Shown: positions 24,971-38,046 of the stretch, piece by piece
Position numbering within the stretch: the stretch's first letter is position 1
Layout: each line of letters opens with the position of its first letter
Assembly: GCA_012295275.1 (NCBI GenBank)
Contig: CM022677.1
Coordinates: 19,013,790-19,077,789 of the forward strand
Source: Chrysomallon squamiferum
Lineage: Eukaryota > Mollusca > Gastropoda > Neomphalida > Peltospiridae
DNA: 64,000 nt
Reading direction: 5' to 3'
Program-made: the position numbers and the translations under genes
The notes under the pieces: model-generated
Told to the model about the DNA's origin: nothing
Database searches by the model: none
The model's input: the letters and a program-made list of their open reading frames with translations, nothing else

Positions 24971-25489
24971 AGTGAAACATTTTCAACTTATAATAATACT
25001 ATATATTTATACATATTCCTGTTCAGTAACGGTAAAAGAAATAAAACAATGAAATAAAAGTAAAACACACAATAAAATAAATAATAAAAATACATCTGTT
25101 ATTTACACTTTCAAGCAGGTGTGAAAAATACATACCCAAAGGGCATTCGGATAAACCGGTTGCAGAGCAAAAAGGCTAGAACGGGAAATACCTGAATAAG
25201 TACACTAAGGAGACTTACAATCTGAGAGCCTGTTAACTCTGACAACCAGTAACCATAATGAGAAAGAGAGAGAAAAAAAAAAAAAAAAAATTAATAATTA
25301 AAATAAAATCTTATGTGTTTGCTTGAGGAGGTTTCAAACTGATTTTGTTTTTTTTGTTTTTTTTGAGTCCGGAATCAACTCCTATTGCATACAATAATGA
25401 ATGAGGCATATCTCAAACATGAGCCTTATGAATTATACGATAAACTGAAATAAGGTATGTTAAAGTGTATAATGATGCTATCTATACCA

Positions 25490-25695
25490 TGAGGCAAATG
25501 AGAAGAGGAGGCATGGTATCTTTAAATGATACGAGAGGCATATCTAAAAAAAGCATATGACAAGCATGGTATCTAAAACAAGGCATATGAAAGGCATGAT
25601 ACCTAAAACAAGGCATATGAAAGGCATGATATCTAAAACAAGGCATATGAAAGGCATGATGTCTAAAACAAGGCATATGAAAAACATCTGAAGCA
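25490..25695. repeat. Minisatellite, 38-40 nt unit with aaggcatatgaaaggcatga
   Basis: Five near-identical units lie between 25540 and 25685. Flanking sequence to 26100 keeps scattered ggcat words. Confidence 0.85.
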
Positions 25696-26194
25696 TAAAG
25701 GCTATTCAAGGAGCACAACAATATGAGAAAGTGAAACAACGATCACAGGCAACAGATCTGAAACCAGCGACACGAGACAGACATGACTTGTATCTAAAAC
25801 AAGACAATATCAGAAGCACTGTATCCAGGACATGAGGCGTATGAAAGACTTGAGACAGTGGAGGATGAGGCACAGAAGACAAAGACTAGAGAGAAAAATG
25901 GAAACAAAAACGCTGAGGCACAGTGAGAGGCAATGGCGATGGCAAGACTGAGGCAAGATCTCGTACACAAGACAGTCAAGTCCTTAACCTTCTGGAAGGT
26001 CAAGCGGGGGAAAAAAAGAAAAGAAAAGAAAGGGGGACTTAGAGCCCCATTGGAAGAATGGGTTTCATTATAAAAATCAGACAACCTAAATTCCATTTAG
26101 TCACTTTAAGTGAAGCATCTGAGTGATGAGGCAAACCAGGAATAAGAAATAAGAAATTTGTAAAGAAATGAATTCTATCAGTGATATTAAGAGT

Positions 26195-26545
26195 TGTAAA
26201 CTTTGGTTACATCTGTGGCATGAAGCTTGGTTATTGCTAAGGCATGAAGTGTGGTTACACCTAAGGCATAAAGCTTGGTTACACCTAAGGCATAAAGCTT
26301 ATTTACACCTAAGGCATGAAGTATAGTTGTATCTAAGACATGATGTCTGGTTATATCTAAGGCATAAAGCTTGGTCACACCTAAGGCATAAAGCTTGGTT
26401 ACACCTAAGGCATACAGCTTGGTTACACCTAAGGCATAAAGCTTGGTTACACCTAAGGCATAAAGCTTGGTTACATCTAAGGCATGAAGCTTGGTTACAT
26501 CTAAGGCATGAAGCTTGGTTACATCTAAGGCTTGGCATCTGGTTA
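26195..26545. repeat. Minisatellite, 24-nt unit (aagcttggttacacctaagg cata)
   Basis: About 14 units of 24 nt run head to tail. Because 24 is a multiple of three, both strands show long frames of repeated octapeptides (minus strand SCLRCNQA-type). The absence of splice or start context argues for a non-coding satellite. Confidence 0.85.
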
Positions 26546-26853
26546 CAGCTAAGCAATTGAATATGTGAAGCTTGTGAATCTATTGATTTTATAACCTGTA
26601 GCAGCAGCAGGAGGATAAAGCTAATCACCAATGAGGCATCCATGTAGTGACTACCACTGACCAGCGCGAGATGTTGAGGCTTTCCTGAGGCATAAAAAAA
26701 CAACAACAACATTTGATTAGTCTGAGAGGTTCTAGGGACTGAGAGAGACAACTGACGATGTATGAACTGTACGATTCCGATTCTTTTGAGTCGAGAGATT
26801 TGGAGAAGTAACGTATTTGAGACAAATGCAATACCAAATCAGAAAAATGCATT

Positions 26854-26953
<100 letters not shown>

Positions 26954-27428
26954 ACATCTCTCTCTCAAGATGCAGTATGAGGTGTGGTTATATCTGATAT
27001 GACATTAAAATATCTGAATGCGTTGAGGTATTTTCGAGCAGCATATGAATCCAGACAGACACAGTACACACGACACGCAATGATGACAGCAAGCGATGTG
27101 TGTGCAATATGAAACACTAACAAAGCACATGAGGCATGATGCTGATCAAAGAGGCATGGTACATTTCAGAGAGAGGCATAGAAGTGGGGTACGTAACAAG
27201 TGATACATGCAGCATCAAAAAAAACAAACACTTGCAAGCACGTGAGACTTGACTGCAAATCAAAGAGGCATGATGTTATTTCAGAGAGGCATAAAATTGG
27301 ATATACATATATATATATAGAATGAGACAGAATGTTGTGTATCTGAGATATGAGTGAGAGAGAGTCAGAGAGACAGAGAGATAAACATGATTTTTTAATG
27401 TGGTCAATCTTGTTACTGTTTAACCTGA

Positions 27429-27665
27429 GAAAGAAAAAAAAAAAAAAAAAAAAAAAAAAATGTATTCTGAGGTAGGTTTTAAAAAACGTTTGTTTTTATT
27501 TTTTTTAATATAAAAAAAAGGTGTATTTGAGGTATCTGTTATGTTCATGAGTGCACTTAGTTGTTTTTTTTTTTTTTTTTTTTTAAAAACCTGAATTGTG
27601 TAAAAACTTGTTCAATATATATACTGGCTCTGTTAGGAAATTTAAAAAAAAAAAAAAAAAAAAGA
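27429..27665. repeat. Poly-A and poly-T tracts
   Basis: Homopolymer runs of A at 27429-27460 and 27643-27663 and of T at 27564-27584. Confidence 0.8.
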
Positions 27666-27839
27666 AAAAAGATGTAGATGAGGTATTCTGTGATGTTTAC
27701 ATTTAGCAGACATATTTGTTGTTTTTTAAAAACTGGCTGGATAGAGTGTATTTGAGAAGTGTTTTTTAAAAGTGACTGGTAGTAGAGTCCAGCCAACACA
27801 ACAAACGACGAAAACAAAACATAGATCATGAAAAACTCC

Positions 27840-28830
27840 AGTGGATTACAGTATCATCAGATCAGTTGCTTGAAAACTTCACAATGTGTAACAGTATCAT
27901 CAGATCAGTTGCTTCAAAACTTCACAATGTGTAACACTAGCAGATCAGTTGCTTCAAAACTTCATTATGTGTAACAGTATTAGATCAGTTGCTTCAAAAC
28001 TTCACAATGTGTAACACTAGCAGATCAGTTGCTTCAAAACTTCATTATGTGTAACAGTATTAGATCAGTTGTTTGAAAACTTCACAATGTGTAACAGTAG
28101 CAGATTGGTTGCTTCAAAACTTCACAATGTGTAACAGTATCATCCGATCAGTTGCTTCAAAACTTCACAATGTGTAACAGTAGCAGATCAGTTTCTTGAA
28201 AACTTCACAGTTTGTAACAGTATCAGATCAGTGGCTTGCAAACTTCACAATGTGTGAAAGTATTAAGTCTTTTGCTTGAAAACATCGGCATTGATATTAG
28301 TTACATGACTATCATTTTCAGATCAACTATATCACTGTGCTTCAGTATCAGATCTATTGCTTGAAAACTTCAGTGTTAAATTATCAAATTAGTTACTTCA
28401 AAACTTCACATGACAGATCATAACTTCAGTGTTTACAATATCAGATCAATTTTTCAAAAACGTCAGTATTACAGGATCACATCAGTTCATCAGAAAACTT
28501 CAGTGTTTGCAATATCAGATCACTTGCTTGAAAACTTCAATGTTTATAATTATCAGATCAATTTCTTGAAAATGTCAGTAGTACAATATCAGAGAAAAAC
28601 GTTAGTGTTAAACATCAGAAAAAACTTCAGTGTTGAAATATCAGATCAGCTGCTAAAAAAAAAACTTCAATATGTTAGAAACTTCAGTGTTTGCAATATC
28701 AGATCACTTGCTTGAAAACTTCAATGTTTATAATTATCGGATCAATTTCTTGAAAACTTCAGTGTGTTAGAAACTTCGGCGTTTGCAATATCAGATCATC
28801 AGCTGCTCAAAAACTTCAGTGTGTTGGACT
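27840..28830. repeat. Minisatellite, about 39-nt unit (agatcagttgcttcaaaact)
   Basis: More than 20 units of the form cagatcagttgcttcaaaac plus ttcacaatgtgtaacagtat. They are regular from 27855 to 28260 and more degenerate to 28820. There is no stable frame and no spacer diversity. Confidence 0.85.
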
Positions 28831-29379
28831 TTGGCTCCTCTGTGATACAAAGGAAAGTGCTGCTGAACCGTGAACATCTGCACAGGTAAATCAAGACTTC
28901 AGTAAACATCCCTACAGAAAGACAGGTACATGTCACCTGACCCACTGTACAATGAGGTTACTTAGTACCATCCGTGGAATTAATTTTATGCTTCTGTGAA
29001 TACTTTTTAACCAGCGTCCTTTGTTTTTACAACTGTTAAGAATGATGCAACAAAACTGGTGACTTTTACAAAACTGCCACACTGATACAACTGGTCCCTT
29101 ATGCAGTCCCTTTCACTGACTGATACAACAATCTGATGTCTTATTACAACTGTCAGTCTGATACAACAAGCTTAGTACCTCATACAGCGTGAAGCTACTG
29201 CCAAGGTAACAATTTTTGGTTTGTTAATGTCTGATGTTTATAATCTGCGATGTAATTATCAGTTTCCTCGTACCTCTGATGAGCTACCAAACACTGACAG
29301 TAAGTAACACATGATAATAGTGTCTCTGTCACACAACCTTCACAGTTTCAGCTACGACTGAAATGTCAGTTTGGTAAAG

Positions 29380-29416
<37 letters not shown>

Positions 29417-29579
29417 TTCGTTTCTTTTTTCTTTTCTTTTCTTCTTACTAACATCCTGATAGAGTAATTAAATCATTTATTCTTTTATCTTTACATATAT
29501 ATGTATATATATATATATATATATATTTTTATGTATATATATATATATAATTTTTTTTTTTTATCTTTGTATCTATCTA

Positions 29580-29630
<51 letters not shown>
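29380..29630. repeat. AT-rich dinucleotide blocks
   Basis: Runs of TA at 29384-29413, 29501-29526 and 29583-29628, separated by T-rich sequence. Confidence 0.9.
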
Positions 29631-29636
<6 letters not shown>

Positions 29637-30572
29637 CTTCTCAACTTCTTTTAAAATCGTTCAACCTTCTTCACATAAAGAAAAAAAAAATTAATTTAAT
29701 TTAACAGACAGTGATTGGATTTGTTTACTTCTTCAAATATCTCTGAAATCTGATACCTGACAAAGGCATCGGTGGGTGGGGCTAGCATGGGTGGATGGAC
29801 CACACCCACCCCACACACACCCACACACACTCCCCCTTCAGATGAATTACCTCTCATCTCCATGATCATGATCATTAATTCGTAACATTTTTTTTTTATA
29901 TATATATATATAGAACTTTTATAATACCAGCATTTGGACATTGTCTCCTGATCTGTTCATTATTGAAGGTGCTAGTTTGAATTTACCTAAAACTATGCCC
30001 TACTAGAAACTAAAAAAAAAAAAAAAAAAATTCTTTCATTTTAATATTTAAAAACTGTGAGCAAGTTGAAAAAAAGAAAGAAAAAAAAATTTAATAAAAA
30101 AAATTCACGTCACAGTTAGTTATAAAATGATTGAGATTTCAGACTCATGACAATTAAAAAACAATTTCATGTCAAATAAAAAAGAAAAGCATGATTGAAA
30201 TTTCATGATGTTAAAAATATTAAAATTTACAAAAAAAAAATTGTGAATTTAGTGGATTTCAGCATATAATAGTCACCCGTCTGACCTTTTTTTTTAAAAT
30301 CTGTTATAACAAATGTCTGTCTGTGTGTCTGTGTGTGTGTGTGTCTGTCAACAAAGTACAATCTAAGAGACTACAATTTCCAAAAATAATAAACTTTTTT
30401 TTTTTAAATGGTAACAATGATTTCAAAAAAAAAAAGACAAAAAAAAAAGCATAAAAATTGTAACAATGACTAAAAAAAAACAAAAAAGCATGAAACAAGA
30501 AAATGGCTTCTAAAACTGAATGTGCCACGAAGAAAGAATAATTCGCACACTTCTGAAACTTAAAAACAGTGA

Positions 30573-30634
30573 CAATAATAATAATAATAACAATAATAAT
30601 AATAATAATAATAACAATAATAATAATAATAATA

Positions 30635-30666
<32 letters not shown>

Positions 30667-30779
30667 GTAAGAGTAATAATACTAATAACAATAGTAATAA
30701 TAGTAATAATAATAATAAAAATAATAACAATAATAATAATAATAGTAATAATAATAATAATAATAACAAAAATAATAAC

Positions 30780-30823
<44 letters not shown>

Positions 30824-30840
30824 CAACAACAACAACACTG
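30573..30840. repeat. AAT/AAC trinucleotide array
   Basis: About 260 bp of imperfect AAT with AAC and AGT variants. The apparent poly-Asn, poly-Ile and poly-Leu frames are artefacts. Confidence 0.95.
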
Positions 30841-30899
30841 GCAATGAAGAAACAACAATTCCGTAACGAGAATTCCTTTTAAATTTAAAATGCTTGTCA

Positions 30900-30917
30900 C
30901 ACACACACACACACACA

Positions 30918-30967
<50 letters not shown>
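30900..30967. repeat. (CA)n(CAT)n microsatellite
   Basis: A CA run followed by about 16 CAT units directly after the putative tail stop. Confidence 0.9.
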
Positions 30968-30968
<1 letters not shown>

Positions 30969-31480
30969 TACGGGGCAAATTCAGCAGCTGCGTTCGCACG
31001 CGGTTGCCACGACGATGAGGTATTTCGGCGCGGCTGCTTTGCCCCGCCCTTGGCTCGCATCGTCCTTGGCCTGTCCGCCGAGGGCGGCAGGGGTGGGGGA
31101 GGGGTGGGGGGTCGGTCGATGCCGCCGCTGCCACAGCCAGCTGCGTGCGTCGGTGCGGAGACGTAGCTGCAGTCACACGAGGTAGTAGAGCGATGCTGCT
31201 GCGAACAGTGGAGGCTGCTTCCAGAGAAAGGCTGATCTCCTGAGTTGTTGTTGTTGGTGTTGTTGTTGTTGGTGTTGGTGTGGTGGTGGTGGTGGTGGTG
31301 GATGGCGTCTGCAACAACGTTGTCGTCGTCGTGTCGTAGTCGTGGTTGTGGTTGTGGTTGTGGTTGTGGTGGTGGTGGATGGCTGAGGTACGCGCGACGA
31401 CGCAGTTAGTGTCTTTTTCAGGCAACCTGCGTGGCTTGCTGTCGTCCTTTAGCTGCAACACGTGTGGAGGTGAGGTTTCG
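30968..31480 (-). CDS. Probable C-terminal continuation of the receptor tail in shifted frames
   Basis: A GC-rich island in an AT-rich region. One frame continues the tail (HVLQLKDDSKPRRLPEKDTN) to the His/Asn triplet repeats. Beyond them another frame reads NNNNSGDQPFSGSSLHCSQQ, then RPPTPPPPLPPSADRPR and ANAAAEFAP before a stop at 30970-30968. The composition (Pro-rich, Cys/Ser patches) looks coding, and each change of frame corresponds to one missing base, near 31485 and within 31290-31400. The exact joins are uncertain. Confidence 0.45.
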
Positions 31481-32615
31481 TTCTGCTGCTTGTCGGGTCT
31501 TTTTCCGTTAACTCGCGTGGAGTCGAGGTTTCTTCCCTCGCGTTATCAATGTCTTTTATTGGTGGTAGCCTCTGTGGAAGGCAGTCATTTTCTTGTAATT
31601 TCTGTGGAGGTAATTCTTTTTCTTGTAACTTCTGTGGACATAATTCCTTTTCTTGTAACTTCTGCAGAGATAATTCTTTTTCTTGTAACTTCTGCAGAGG
31701 TAATTCTTTTTCTTGTGTTTTCTGTTGAGAGAATTCTTTTTCTTGTGTTTTCTGCAGAGATAATTCTTTATCTTGTAACTTCTGCAGAGATAATTCTTTT
31801 TCTTGTAACTTCTGCAGAGATAATTCTTTTTCTTGTAACTTCTGTGGAGATAATTCTTTTTCTTGTAATTTCTGCAGAGATAATTCTTTTTCTTGTAACT
31901 TCTGTGGAGATAATTCTTTTTCTTCTAATTTCTGCAGAGATAATTCTTTTTCTTGTAACTTCTGTGGAGATAATTCTTTTTCTTGTAACTTCTGCAGAGA
32001 TAATTCTTTTTCTTCTAATATCTGCGGAGAAGAGGTTTCCTCTATAAGTTTACTGTCTTTTACTAGCAACTTGTGTGGAGATGAGCTTTCTTTTCCCAAT
32101 GCATGGCTCTCTTTTTTTCGTGCCTTGCGTGGTGATGACGATGAGGTCTTTTCTGACAACTTGTCGTCTTTTTCTAACAACTCGTGTGGAGATAAGATTT
32201 CTTTTTCTGAGGTTCTGTGCTCAGTTGCATTTCTTGTCACCTGATTCACATTTGACCCTTTCTGGCCACAACTGTGACACTTTGTGACGACACTAGTGGC
32301 GTCACTCTCTGAATAACACTGACACTGACACCTCGAACTGTCAGAATCGTATCTGACGACACATCCTTTGGGCATGATGACGCAGCTTTCACGTGCAACG
32401 TCTTCGTCACAGTCGTCAACAACGTCTGCACTGTGTGAGTCAGAGCGAATGACAGTTTTTATCTGTTTGTCTGTCTGTCCGTCTGTTTTCTCGGTATCCT
32501 TCAGCGACTCGGTGCTGTGGTTGGTGTTGCTGTGGTTAGCTGTGTGGAGGTTGTTGTCAGATGTGTGACGTCCGTCTGTTGATGCAAACATCACGGCAAG
32601 CAAACTTTCTTGTTC
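31449..32615 (-). CDS. Receptor exon 17: repetitive cytoplasmic tail
   Basis: Begins EQESLLAVMFASTDGRHTSD after acceptor ttttttatag. It contains Asp-rich and Ser/Cys-rich segments, SPHELLEKD-type motifs, then about 14 decapeptides of the form EKELSLQKLQ (32025-31595). The frame stops at 31449, but the matching SPPHVLQLKDDSKPRRLPEK text continues immediately in the next frame. The real C-terminus may therefore lie further down, at the stop 30968-30970. Confidence 0.8.
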   Translation of the reverse strand, partial: EQESLLAVMFASTDGRHTSDNNLHTANHSNTNHSTESLKDTEKTDGQTDKQIKTVIRSDSHSADVVDDCDEDVARESCVIMPKGCVVRYDSDSSRCQCQCYSESDATSVVTKCHSCGQKGSNVNQVTRNATEHRTSEKEILSPHELLEKDDKLSEKTSSSSPRKARKKESHALGKESSSPHKLLVKDSKLIEETSSPQILEEKELSLQKLQEKELSPQKLQEKELSLQKLEEKELSPQKLQEKELSLQKLQEKELSPQKLQEKELSLQKLQEKELSLQKLQDKELSLQKTQEKEFSQQKTQEKELPLQKLQEKELSLQKLQEKELCPQKLQEKELPPQKLQENDCLPQRLPPIKDIDNAREETSTPRELTEKDPTSSRTKPHLHTCCS

Positions 32616-33360
32616 CTATAAAAAAAAAAAAAAATTAAATTTATTTAAAAATAAATTTTGAAAATGTATGTTTTGTGTATTATTTATGTAAATAAAATAA
32701 GGTGCTGTGTGACAGGAAAATGTCATTAAATTAAATAAATAAATAAATAAATAAATAAGTGAGTAAATAAATAAATGAAGTAAAATAAATGAATAAATAA
32801 ATAAAGTAAAAAAAAAATTAGATATATATATGTATATAAGTAAATAAATAAAGTAAAAAAGAAAATATATACATATATAAATAAATTTAGAAAAGTAAAA
32901 TAAATAAGTAAGTAAATAAATTAATAAAGTAAAATAAATAAATAACAAATAAATAAATAAATAAATAAAGGAAACTAACTAACTAACTAACTAAATAAAT
33001 AAATAAAGTAAACTAAGTAAATAAATAAATAAATAAATAAATAATTTGTTTTTTAAAAAGACCATTGTTTTAAAACATAGTAAATATTACAAATGAGAAC
33101 CTCTGTGTTGCTGTGGTCACCATCGCCTGCATGGAAGACAGCAACGTGGCCGTTCATTTTCTGATTCAGCTTCAACTGCGACAGCAGCAGCTTGTTGCAA
33201 CATATTCCATTCTTAACAACAACTACACCATCACCACCCTGCAAAAAAACAGAATAATTGTCGTCGTTTCTTGAAATCAGTCTTAGCAATTTTCCAGATG
33301 ATGATGATGATGATGATGATGATAAAAAGGGAAAGAATAAGAATATGAAGAAGAAGAAGA

Positions 33361-33391
<31 letters not shown>

Positions 33392-34783
33392 GTAATAATA
33401 ATAACAACAATAACAGTTATGATCATGATGATGATAATAGTTATTATAATAATGATAAAAACAACACAAATAATAATATGAACAATGTAAAATAAACAAT
33501 TTAAATTAAAAAAAATAAGTTAAAAATCTACTTTAGACAAATAAAAACTCCATCCACACGCACATGCGCACACACAGACAGACATACACACACACAGACA
33601 CACACACACATGTACACACACACACACACGCACAGACACACACACAACCTTTGCATCCGATTCCTCATTCTCAGGCAGCTTTGTCAGCATTGGAGTTATC
33701 TCCCCTGGCTGGAACTCTTCGTGTGAAGAGAATTTCCTTTGCAGTTGTCAGTCGTGTATACAGCGTCATGAAGTCTGTCTGTCTGTCCTCTTCTTTTCTT
33801 CACCATTCTAAAGTTTTCAGAGAAAGAAAAAGAAAAGAAAAAAAAAATGGCTAGATATACAGAATAATTATCCTGATATATTTATTTATTTAAACTTTTA
33901 TTAATGAATGAGCATTAGGAGAGAGAGAAACAAAAATTAATGACTAAAATTTTAACAAATTTAGCGTTAAAGAAAATCTTGCAACATTTTTAGGAATTTA
34001 ATTATTGTGTGATTTTTTAAATGTGCACATTTTAATTATTATTATTATTAACTCTATTATTATTATTATCACTCATTATTATTATTCCTACTATCTTTTC
34101 TGAGAATCAGTAGAAACAGAAAACTCACCATTCTAAGGATAGATTTCTACCCGACTAGAAAGATTTTTAATTTTTAATTTTTATTATATAATGTAGGAAA
34201 ATTTATAAAATAGGGGCATGTGTGAAACTCAAACATTTCTAACCATATACACATCACCCACACACACACACACACAGTCATGCAAACACACACCAGGCAC
34301 CAAAAGCAGACAGCATCGCCAGACAACAAAACAAGAGCATTATTGAGGATAGATCCTGATCCTAGCTATTGCTCAAGCCTAACATTCACACAACATTAAA
34401 CACAACACAGCATCTCAATGTACACACTACAACATCTCACACTACAACATCTCACACTACAACATCACACACTTTGTGCATCTCAGACTAAACGTCTCAG
34501 CGTACTTACGTGCAGAGAAAGGCGAAGAGGCCAACGATGAGGACAGACAGAAGAGAGACGGACACGCCAACAACGATGATGAGCGTCGTGCCAATCATTA
34601 CAACAAACGACGACTTCGTGCTCTGCGACGCTGCAACTAAACAGATGTGTTAGAATGAGCAACTACAACTGAAAACACCAAAAATAAAATATATATAAAA
34701 TAAATAAAAATAATATAAAATAATAATATAAAAATTAATAATTATAAAGATAATAATAATACTAGTACTACTACTACTATTAT

Positions 34784-34842
<59 letters not shown>

Positions 34843-34861
34843 ATAATAATAATATAATATA

Positions 34862-34892
<31 letters not shown>

Positions 34893-36068
34893 CATAATAA
34901 TAATAATAATAATAATAATAAAGATAGTAATAATAAAACTACTACTACTAAACTAATAATAATAAAATAATAATAATATTATAATAATAATAATAATAAT
35001 AACAACAACAACAATAACAATAAATAACCCCAACAGACAAGAAGTGTACCTTTGATTATATGAAAATACATTCTGCATACATTCAGATTATATTTTATTT
35101 CTATTTTCCCTGTCAACATTAATTAATAAAAAACATTGGTAAATAAATTCTGAATACTTCTAAGTTACATTTTATTTTATACATTTTTTATTTAAATTTT
35201 TTTTTGTTTTTGGCAGTTCTTACCCAATTTCAGCACGTAACAACCAACTGAATTTGATATATTAAAAAAAAAAAAATTCTGTACCTCTAAATGATGATGG
35301 CCAAAACAAAAAAAATCCTAACAAGCAAAGTAAGTGAATAATTAATTATTAAACAAAACTGGACCTGTTTTATGAAATATTTTAAATTAACACAACCACA
35401 GAGGACTAACAAACATTCTATCTCTCTCTGTGTGTCTTATAAATCTCACAAACTCATTCCACTGAACAGTTCCTTGGATAGGAGTGTTAGCATAACAATA
35501 TTTCCTAAAAATTGAGGTGTGGCACACACCACTCCCCACAAAAGAAAAAAAAAAGAAAAAATAGGTGATTTTCTCACAACTTCTGGGTAGGTTGTATTAG
35601 TATGAAAAATCTCTCAAGGACTTAGAGGTGTCATGGCCAAAAAATAAAGGCTGGAAAGGACTGCTCCATGTGAAGTTGAGAACTGAAGTAAAACTGTGTT
35701 AAGCAGAATGAAGTAAAATAAACTGTGACTCACTTTTTTCTTTGCCGAGCTGGATGACGTAAAGTTCACTAGGAGAACTTTCCTTGCTGTTCAAGACTGC
35801 AGTGACAAAGAATGTATACGTCTTGTAAGGTTCCAGTCCAGTTACAACTAAGCTCGTTTTGTTACTGTAAGAGAACATTTTTAAAATCTATTTATATATC
35901 TATCTATAGGCCTCTCTCTCTCTCACTCATTGTGTGTGTGTGTGTGTGTGTGTTTGACAAAGAATGTGTGTGTTTTGTAAGGTTCCAGTCCAGTTACAAC
36001 TAAGCTTGTTTTGTTACTGTGAAAGAAAATTTTAAAAATATCTATTTATGTATCTGCCTGTAGGCCTT

Positions 36069-36135
<67 letters not shown>

Positions 36136-36235
36136 AAAGAATGTGTACGTTTTGAAAGGTTCCAGTCCAGTTACAACTAAACTTGTTTTGTTACAGTGAA
36201 AGAAAATTTAAAAAAATCTATTTATATATCTACCT

Positions 36236-36267
<32 letters not shown>

Positions 36268-36374
36268 CAAAGAATATATATGTATTGTAGGGTTCCAGTC
36301 TAGTTACAACCAGACTTGTTTTGTTACTGTAAAAGAAAATTTAAAAAATATCTATTTATATATCTAACTATAGG

Positions 36375-36427
<53 letters not shown>

Positions 36428-36547
36428 CAAAGAATATATATGTATTGTAGGGTTCCAGTCTAGTTACAACCAGACTTGTTTTGTTACTGTAAGAGAAAAT
36501 TTTAAAATCTATATATCTGCCTATACGCCTGTATTTGTGTGTGTGTA

Positions 36548-36583
<36 letters not shown>

Positions 36584-37986
36584 AAAGAATATATATGTTT
36601 TCCAGTCTAGTTACAACCAGACTTGTTTTGTTACTGAAGTATAAAATAACAAACTTACATATATATATATATATATATATCCCTATAGGCCTGTATATAT
36701 GTCTCCATGTATGTATGTATGTATGTATGTATGTATATGGGTCTATATGCATGCATGTATATATGCATTAATGATAAATAGGTAAGCATGGTGTTAATGA
36801 ATGTATGCATGCATTCTTTTATTATGTATGAATGTTTGTATATGATTTGTGTGTTTCTGTGTATCTGTATTGTTTTTCTAGTGTGTGTATGTTCTCCTTT
36901 TTGTCTCTGTATGTGTGTGTTTGGTACATATGTGTGTATGTTGGTGGTAGACTTGCTTCTTGTCCCAATTACTACAAAATAATACAAATCTGTTGACAGA
37001 AAACTTGGCCAATTATTATATATCTGATGCACAAGTAGATTTTCTCCTTTGTCAAAACTTTGTGGTAGACTTGCCAAACCAGTACAAAACAATATAAATA
37101 CTGGTTACAGTGTACATATATTTTGGTTTTATTTACCTTTGTGGTAGACTTGCACCTTGTCAAAACTGAATAAAATAATATAAATACTGGTTACAACTTA
37201 CATATATTTTGGTTTTATTTACCTTTGTGGCAGACTTGCTCCTTGTCAAAACTGAATAAAATAATATAAATACCGGGTTACAACTTACATATTCTTTGGT
37301 TTTATTTACCTTTGTGGTAGATTTGCTCCTTGTCAAAACTGAATAAAACAACATAAATACTGGTTACAGTGTACATATACTTTGGTTTTATTTACCTTTG
37401 TGGTAGACTTGCCCCTTTTCAAAACTGAATAAAATAATATAAATACTGGCTAGAGTGTGAATATTTTTTGGTTTTATCTATCTTTGTAGTAGACTTGCTC
37501 TTTGTCAAATCAAAAAAAAAAATATATATATAAACATGGGTTACATGGCTCAGATATATTTTAGTTTTGTTTATCTCTGTGACAGACTTGCTTCTTGTCA
37601 AAACTGAATAAAATAATAAACGCATTACACACCTCTGGCAACATTTAGGCTTCTGCTCCTGGTGGTAGACTTTCACCTTGTCTTTCGTGGTTTCAACCAA
37701 CTGGTAGCAAACGCTGAAAAACGAGACATTTCCCGACTTCGGATACAACCAAGAGAGAAGGACCTGAGTCAAGTCTAGTATCTCGACATTCAGGTCTTGA
37801 GGAACAAGGGGGACGACTGTCTGTGGAGTGTGGAACTTCTGTGTCACCGAGTCTAGTTTACCAGAATTAACTCCCCTGATGATAAGCATGGTTTCGTATG
37901 TCTCGCTGGTATCTGAAAAAAAAAAGAGAAAAATAAAAAAAATAAAAAAAAAAAAAAAAAAAAAGAAAAAGAATGAAGAAAATGAA

Positions 37987-38046
<60 letters not shown>

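Noticed and set aside
26187-26751. Cys-rich repeated peptide frame (SCLRCNQA units) on the minus strand
   Set aside because: 24-nt minisatellite open on both strands, with no start, splice site or signal peptide.
27840-28260. Second CRISPR-like array
   Set aside because: The whole 39-nt unit repeats with no unique spacers; an ordinary minisatellite.
30894-31166. Plus-strand frame with poly-His then Gly/Ala/Pro-rich sequence
   Set aside because: The His run is the CAT microsatellite and the GC-rich part is better explained as the minus-strand receptor tail. No splice or start context on the plus strand.
31346-32047. Long plus-strand frame with repeated VEIILFLVTS units, looking like a multi-pass membrane protein
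   Set aside because: It is the exact complement of the 30-nt repeat in receptor exon 17. The unit length is a multiple of three, so both strands are open. The minus strand has the splice context and family match.
33649-33810. Longer version of receptor exon 15 starting after ctttag at about 33810
   Set aside because: In the required phase it reaches a stop before the donor. The acceptor at 33737 gives an open exon whose phase fits both neighbours.
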